Part shown: positions 59,822 through 64,000 of the stretch, in pieces
Layout of the letters: each line of letters begins with the position of its first letter
Position numbering within the stretch: position 1 is the stretch's first letter
Assembly: GCF_006717095.1 (NCBI RefSeq)
Contig: NZ_VFQE01000001.1
Location: 434,001 to 498,000 of the forward strand
Reading direction: 5' to 3'
Source of the DNA: Blastococcus colisei
GTDB lineage: Bacteria; Actinomycetota; Actinomycetes; Mycobacteriales; Geodermatophilaceae
Length of the DNA: 64,000 nt
The notes under the pieces: generated by a model
Seen by the model: only the letters and a program-made list of their open reading frames with translations
Told to the model about the DNA's origin: nothing
The model's database searches: none
Position numbers and translations under genes: made by a program

Positions 59822-62044
59822 TCAGTCGAAGGGGAACCCGGGGGCGTCGAAGGGGAACTGCCCGGCGGGCAACTGGTCCGGCGGAGGCACCTCGGGCGGC
59901 GGAGGTACCTCGGGCGGCGGGGGAGCCTCGGGCGGCGGGGGAGCCTCGGGCGGCGGGGGAGCCTCGGGCGGCGGGGGAGCCTCGGGCGGCGGGGGAGGCG
60001 GGCGCCGTGGCGGCGGCGGTGGCGGTGGTGGGGCCGGGTCGATCAGCGGGATGCCCGGGGGCGGGAAAGGCACCGGCGCCTGGGCGGTCAGGACCGGCAG
60101 CATCGCGGCCCGCCAGATCGGCGCGGCGAGCCGGCCGCCGTAGCCGCCGAGGTCCTCGTTCCGTTTCGGGTTGAGGACCATGACGCTCGCCGCGTACTGC
60201 GGAGTGTAGCCGACGAAGGCGACCGAGAAGCGGTCCTGGCTGGTACCGGTCTTCCCCGCGATCTGGTGGCCGGGGATCGCGGCCCGGGTGCCCGTGCCGA
60301 TGGGCAGGGCGGTGTCGCCGACGAGGATCTGGTTCAGCGTCGTCGCGACGTCGGGACGCACCGCCTCGGGCGTGCAGCTGCTGCCGACCGGCAACGGCGC
60401 GCCGTCCGGGCCGGCCAGGGGAGCGCCGTCGCGGTCCAGGATCTCGGTCACCGGGGTGGGGTCGCACTGCGTGCCGGAGGCGGCGAGCGTGGCGTAGGCG
60501 TTGGCCAGGGCGAGTGGGCTGGTCGCCTCGGCGCCGAGGGTGAACGAGCCGCGGTTCTCGGCGACCACCTGGTCGGCCACGGGGTCGAGGGAGAACAGGC
60601 CCATCTCCTGCGCCGTCCGGACCGGGCCCTCCACGCTGCCCAGCTGGTCCTCCAGCGCCACGAAGTAGGTGTTCGACGACCGGATCAGGGCCTCGGTCAT
60701 GTCCAGCGTGGCGGGATAGCGGCCGGCGTTGCGCACGACGTACGGCGCCCGTCCGTTCTTGTACACCCGCGACACGTAGGGGTCGCTGGTGGTGATCGTG
60801 TGCCAGGGCGGGATCCCGCGTTCGAGCGCGGCGGCGGCGACGAAGACCTTGTAGGTGGACCCGGCGCCCTGGCTGGCCACCAGGTTGAGGTTGACCGATT
60901 CCTGGGTGGGGTCGGCCGCGTCGTAGCCGAACCGGCGGTTGACGCTCATGGCCAGGACCTTCCCGGTCCCCGGCTCCACCGCGGTGAACATCCCGGCCAG
61001 CGGATCGTCCAGGGCGAGGTTCGCCACGACCGCCTGGTCGCCGGCCACCTGCAGGTCCGGGCGCAGCGTCGTCCGGATCGTGAGGCCACCGGTCTCGAGC
61101 TGCTCCTGGGTGAGCCCGAGCGTGCCGGTCAGGTGACGCTGGAGGTAGTCGCAGAAGAACGCACCCACCAGGGCGTCGACGCAGCCGTTGGGCGGCGGCT
61201 CGGTGGGGTTGACCTGGACGGGCTGACCGAGGAACTCGGCGAGCTCCTGGGCGGTGATGTGGCCGAGCGCGTGCATCCGCTGCAGCACCTGGTCGCGCCG
61301 TTGCACCGCGGCCTCGGGGTAGGCCACGGGGTCGTCGTTGGTGGGCGTCTGCACCAGCCCGGCGAGCATCGCCGCCTGCGGCAGCGTGAGATCGGCGGCG
61401 TTGACGCCGAAGTACCGCTGCGCCGCGGCCTGGACGCCGTAGGCGCCTCGGCCGAAGTACACGATGTTGAGGTAGCGGGTGAGGATCTCCGCCTTCGAGT
61501 ACTGACGCTCCAGCGCGAGGGCCAGCCGGGCCTCGCGGAGCTTGCGGCCGATGCTCTCCTCCGTGGCGGCCAGCCGTTCCTCCGGCGTCGTCGCCGTCTG
61601 CAGCAGGGTCTGCTTGACCAGCTGCTGGGTGATCGTCGAGCCGCCCTCCATGACGCTGCCGGCCATCAGGTTGCGCATCAGGGCCCGGGCGGTGCCTTCG
61701 ACGTCCAGCCCGCGGTGCTCGTAGAAGCGGGAGTCCTCGATGTCGACCAGGGCCTGCTTCATCACCTCGGCGATGGCGTCGGCCGTCACCGGCGTCCGGT
61801 TGTGGCGGTAGAAGTGGGTGATCAGGGAACCGTCGGCGGCCAGGACGACGGAGTTCCCCGCCGGGGTGCTGTCGCCGAGCTCGACCGGCAGGGGGGCGAG
61901 CAGGTCGGCGTTGGACCGGACGACGAGGCCGGGGCCGAGGAGCCAGGGGAGCAGGAGCGCGGCCACGAGCGCACCGGCGATCGGGACGGCCACGAGGAGC
62001 AGCAACTGGGCGGCATGCAACCGGGGACGGTCCCGCCCGGCCAT
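59822..62044 (-). CDS. Class A penicillin-binding protein (transglycosylase/transpeptidase)
   Basis: 740 residues. After one N-terminal membrane helix, the glycosyltransferase-51 domain has the catalytic Glu in IEDSRFYEHRGLD near residue 94, and GGSTITQQLVKQ near 130. The transpeptidase domain has the SxxK motif in GAGSTYK near 385, SSNTY, and KTGTSQD near 590. The last ~75 residues are a proline-rich tail with PPPPEA/PPPPEV repeats. It polymerises and cross-links peptidoglycan at the outer face. The ATG at 62044 has GGAGG five bases upstream, which settles the start. Confidence 0.95.
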   Translation of the reverse strand: MAGRDRPRLHAAQLLLLVAVPIAGALVAALLLPWLLGPGLVVRSNADLLAPLPVELGDSTPAGNSVVLAADGSLITHFYRHNRTPVTADAIAEVMKQALVDIEDSRFYEHRGLDVEGTARALMRNLMAGSVMEGGSTITQQLVKQTLLQTATTPEERLAATEESIGRKLREARLALALERQYSKAEILTRYLNIVYFGRGAYGVQAAAQRYFGVNAADLTLPQAAMLAGLVQTPTNDDPVAYPEAAVQRRDQVLQRMHALGHITAQELAEFLGQPVQVNPTEPPPNGCVDALVGAFFCDYLQRHLTGTLGLTQEQLETGGLTIRTTLRPDLQVAGDQAVVANLALDDPLAGMFTAVEPGTGKVLAMSVNRRFGYDAADPTQESVNLNLVASQGAGSTYKVFVAAAALERGIPPWHTITTSDPYVSRVYKNGRAPYVVRNAGRYPATLDMTEALIRSSNTYFVALEDQLGSVEGPVRTAQEMGLFSLDPVADQVVAENRGSFTLGAEATSPLALANAYATLAASGTQCDPTPVTEILDRDGAPLAGPDGAPLPVGSSCTPEAVRPDVATTLNQILVGDTALPIGTGTRAAIPGHQIAGKTGTSQDRFSVAFVGYTPQYAASVMVLNPKRNEDLGGYGGRLAAPIWRAAMLPVLTAQAPVPFPPPGIPLIDPAPPPPPPPPRRPPPPPPEAPPPPEAPPPPEAPPPPEAPPPPEVPPPPEVPPPDQLPAGQFPFDAPGFPFD
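59890..59997 (-). repeat. Six 18-bp tandem repeats in the PBP tail
   Basis: Six in-frame 18-base units encode PPPPEV/PPPPEA hexapeptides near the PBP C-terminus. Five units follow one consensus and the one nearest the 3' end has diverged. Copy number is likely variable between strains through slippage. Confidence 0.85.
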
Positions 62045-62225
62045 CGACACCTCCGCCCTTGCCGCCACATGCGGACGGCACGGTTCCGAGCATGGCCCTG
62101 ACGCGGACCGCGAGCCAGGGGGTCGAGCGCCGTGGAGCCGATCGGGAGCGCCGCTTGCGGTGCGTGGATGGCCGGCCCACGCAGCGTGAGCCCAGGCCAC
62201 CTCGGCCTGGGTCGCGCAGGCCGCG
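62045..62225. other. Intergenic region between the PBP and monooxygenase genes
   Basis: 181 bases. Near the monooxygenase stop is an 8-bp hairpin, CCCAGGCC and GGCCTGGG around ACCTC (62191-62211), a probable terminator for the minus-strand monooxygenase gene. The rest should hold the PBP promoter. Confidence 0.5.
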
Positions 62226-63695
62226 TCAGGCGGTCGCCGGCTGGAGCACCTCGTAGTCGTCGAGCCGGAACGTCCGCATGGCTTCCTGGTACTCCCCGAC
62301 GCTGCCGGACCAGTTGTTCGTGATGTGCCCGTCGGCGGTCTTGTACCAGCTGGTGCAGCCGCCGGCGAAGGCCGTGCCGCGCAGCGTCTCCTGGAGGCGG
62401 TCGTTGAACCGGTGCATCGCCTCCCGTCGAACGTCCAGGGCGACGGCCGACGTCTCGGCACGGGTGCGCAGTGCCTGGAGGACGTAGTCGTACTGGCACT
62501 CCAGCATCAGGATGATCGAGTTGTGGCCCAGGTTGGTGTTGGGGCCGTACAGCAGGAAGAGGTTGGGGAAGCCGCTGACCGTGGTGCCGAGGTAGGCACG
62601 CGCCCCGTCGTGCCAGACATCGCGCAGGGACCGCCCGTCCCGGCCGGTGATCTCCAGGTCGCCGAGGAACGACAGGGTCTCGAACCCGGTGGCGTAGATG
62701 ACCACGTCGAGCTCGTGGACGGCGCCGTCCCGGGTGCGGAGACCTTCGGGGACCACCTCGGCGATGCGCTCGGTGACCAGTTCCACGTTGTCGCGCATCA
62801 GCGCGGGGTAGTAGTCGTCGGCGACGAGAACCCGCTTGCAGCCGAGGGGATAGTCGGGCCACAGCTTCTCGCGGAGTTCGGCGTCGGGCACCTGGGTCTC
62901 CAGCAGCTCCCTCGCGATGCGGTAGAACTCGTCGAGCACCGGGTTGGCGTCGAGCTTCATGGCGCCGACCCAGCTCTCGTGCTCGGCGAAGAAGGCCTCC
63001 CGGCTCTCCAGCAGCCGGGCCGCGCCGCGGTACAGCTGCCGCTCGTCCTGGTCGTAGGCACGGTCCATCCGGGGTACGTGGTAGTTCGCCGAGCGCTGGA
63101 ACACCGTCAGGGAGGCCACGTCCCCGGCGATCTGCGGCACGATCTGGACCGCGCTGGCCCCGTTGCCGACGACTGCCACCCGCTTGCCCGCGAGATCGAC
63201 GTCGTGGCGCCACTGGGCCGAGTGGAACGAGGCGCCCCGGAAGCTCTCCCGCCCCTCGATGCCCTTGAACGACGGCCGGTTGAGCTGGCCCCAGGCGCCG
63301 ACGAACACCTCGGCGACGATCTGCTCTCCGGCGGTCGTGCCGATCAGCCACCGGCCACGCTCGTGATCCCACTCGGCGCGGTTCACCTCGGCGTTCAGCC
63401 GGATGTGCGGGGCGAGGTCGTACCGCTCGACGAAGGACTCGACGTTCTGCCGGATCTCCGGCTGCTGCGCGTAGAGGCGGGTCCAGTCGGGCTGCTGATC
63501 GTCGAAGGAGTACCAGTACAGGTGGGACTGCACGTCGCAGGCGGCGCCGGGATAGGTGTTCTCGCGCCACGTCCCCCCGACCGCGTCGGCTTTCTCCAGG
63601 ACGACGAAGGAGGACTTCCCCTCCTTCTTGAGCTTCGCCGCCATGCCGAGCCCGCCGATGCCGGCGCCCAGGATCGCGATCGTGTACTCGGTCAT
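62226..63695 (-). CDS. Flavin-containing monooxygenase, Baeyer-Villiger type
   Basis: 489 residues. The first Rossmann motif is AILGAGIGGLGMAAKL and the second VAVVGNGASAVQIVPQIA, near residue 180. Between them lies the Baeyer-Villiger fingerprint FRGASFHSAQW (FxGxxxHxxxW). The C-terminal ATGFETLSFLGDLEI and GPNTNLGHNSIILMLE are typical. Using NADPH and oxygen it would convert ketones to esters or oxygenate S or N; the substrate is unknown. The ATG at 63695 follows AGGAG at seven bases. It is divergent from a TetR-like gene that probably regulates it. Confidence 0.92.
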   Translation of the reverse strand: MTEYTIAILGAGIGGLGMAAKLKKEGKSSFVVLEKADAVGGTWRENTYPGAACDVQSHLYWYSFDDQQPDWTRLYAQQPEIRQNVESFVERYDLAPHIRLNAEVNRAEWDHERGRWLIGTTAGEQIVAEVFVGAWGQLNRPSFKGIEGRESFRGASFHSAQWRHDVDLAGKRVAVVGNGASAVQIVPQIAGDVASLTVFQRSANYHVPRMDRAYDQDERQLYRGAARLLESREAFFAEHESWVGAMKLDANPVLDEFYRIARELLETQVPDAELREKLWPDYPLGCKRVLVADDYYPALMRDNVELVTERIAEVVPEGLRTRDGAVHELDVVIYATGFETLSFLGDLEITGRDGRSLRDVWHDGARAYLGTTVSGFPNLFLLYGPNTNLGHNSIILMLECQYDYVLQALRTRAETSAVALDVRREAMHRFNDRLQETLRGTAFAGGCTSWYKTADGHITNNWSGSVGEYQEAMRTFRLDDYEVLQPATA

Positions 63696-63779
63696 GACAC
63701 TGCTCCTGGGATGATGCGTGGACGGGATGTCGGGCGCCGGCCGGGTGTGATCTGGGTCATGAAGCTGCCAGCTCGGCGG

Positions 63780-63804
63780 TGAAACAGTCAAGGGATGTGT
63801 TTCA
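63780..63804. promoter_or_regulatory. Operator-like inverted repeat at the TetR-like gene start
   Basis: TGAAACA-N11-TGTTTCA, a perfect 7-bp dyad whose last base is the A of the ATG at 63804. Its position suits autorepression by the divergent regulator. A second CRP-like half-matched dyad, TGTGA-N6-TCATG, is at 63746-63761. Confidence 0.5.
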
Positions 63805-64000
63805 TGGGCCCACCGGATCCCCCTCCGGACGGCGCGACGCCGGAGGCGGCCGCCGACGGGCCGGCCGATCCGCGGCCCCGGAGCGACGCCGGCGCCGACG
63901 ACTGGCCCGAGCTGGCGCGGCGGGCGCAGGAGCTGGCCGCCCGGTGGGTGCACGACGGCCGGCGCCTGGACATGCGGGGCCTGTCCGCGGAGCTCGGCGT
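63804..64000 (+). CDS. TetR-like transcriptional regulator (5' part only)
   Basis: 65 codons are visible before the window ends. The first ~33 residues are a Pro/Ala/Asp-rich tail. The first helices of a DNA-binding domain follow: WPELARRAQELAARWVHDGRRLDMRGLSAELGV, split here as WPELARRAQELAARWV and RRLDMRGLSAELGV. That pattern (a long helix, then a helix entering a turn) fits TetR-type HTH domains. The ATG has AGGGA eight bases upstream. Assignment is tentative because the rest is missing; the divergent monooxygenase is the likely target. Confidence 0.6.
   Translation, partial: MGPPDPPPDGATPEAAADGPADPRPRSDAGADDWPELARRAQELAARWVHDGRRLDMRGLSAELG

Noticed and set aside
59890-59997. CRISPR-like repeats
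   Set aside because: Units are contiguous 18-bp in-frame coding repeats with no spacers.
59154-62180. 1008-codon minus frame
   Set aside because: It is an Arg/Pro-rich shadow of the PBP gene in another frame.

Overview
The window is a very GC-rich chromosomal segment from an actinobacterium, most likely of the Geodermatophilaceae type (Blastococcus/Geodermatophilus/Modestobacter); the genus is inferred from gene content and style, not proven. Supporting signs are an HspR-controlled dnaK-grpE-dnaJ-hspR operon with HAIR operators, a mycothiol-linked dehydrogenase, DUF3151 and DUF3073 proteins, many GTG starts, ATGA/GTGA gene overlaps and many apparently leaderless genes. The order etfD-like, dnaK operon, clpB, pyrE, fba, purA, then purD-purB-purC-purSQL-purFM broadly follows housekeeping blocks known from mycobacteria.

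1-10.2 kb: the 5' part of a membrane Fe-S oxidoreductase (EtfD-like) on the minus strand, a PadR/HAAS membrane-protein pair, and an AbiEi/DUF559-type gene sitting between two 64-bp direct repeats. The chaperone operon dnaK-grpE-dnaJ-hspR follows with a MarR-type gene, then osmC and an OhrR-type regulator. 10.3-17.5 kb: clpB with its own HAIR operator, two membrane proteins, a membrane-anchored sulfite-oxidase-like molybdoenzyme with a fasciclin lipoprotein, and pyrE.

17.5-27 kb: a GlcD-type FAD oxidase, a CoA-disulfide-reductase-like flavoprotein, a pentapeptide-repeat protein, fba, a DUF3151 gene and a 47-residue membrane protein. A two-gene sugar ABC system with a catalytically degenerate ATPase follows, then an unknown gene divergent from purA. 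27-47 kb: GDPD, rsgA, purD, an AI-2E exporter, purB-purC, a secreted propeller/Big_5 protein, purS-purQ-purL with an SCP-like gene, an OFA-type MFS transporter with a 48-residue partner, mscR with a metallo-hydrolase, and purF-purM. Nine genes of purine nucleotide synthesis lie here (purA, D, B, C, S, Q, L, F, M); purN, purH, purE and purK are not in the window.

47-64 kb: DUF3073, a GntR/FadR regulator divergent from a D-tartrate-dehydratase-like enolase-superfamily gene, and a Leu/Val dehydrogenase. Next come a complete sugar ABC system (lipoprotein, permease, intact ATPase), an M23 peptidase, a lipoprotein, a metallo-hydrolase/acyl-CoA-ligase/GMC-oxidoreductase trio, a class A penicillin-binding protein with a proline-rich tail, a Baeyer-Villiger-type monooxygenase and the start of a TetR-like regulator.

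There is no rRNA, tRNA, CRISPR array or recognisable insertion sequence. The least-explained signals are the direct repeats around the AbiEi/DUF559 gene, a dispersed 20-bp palindrome with three copies, a 23-bp repeat shared by two gene ends, the decayed ATPase paralogue, and an apparent CTG start.
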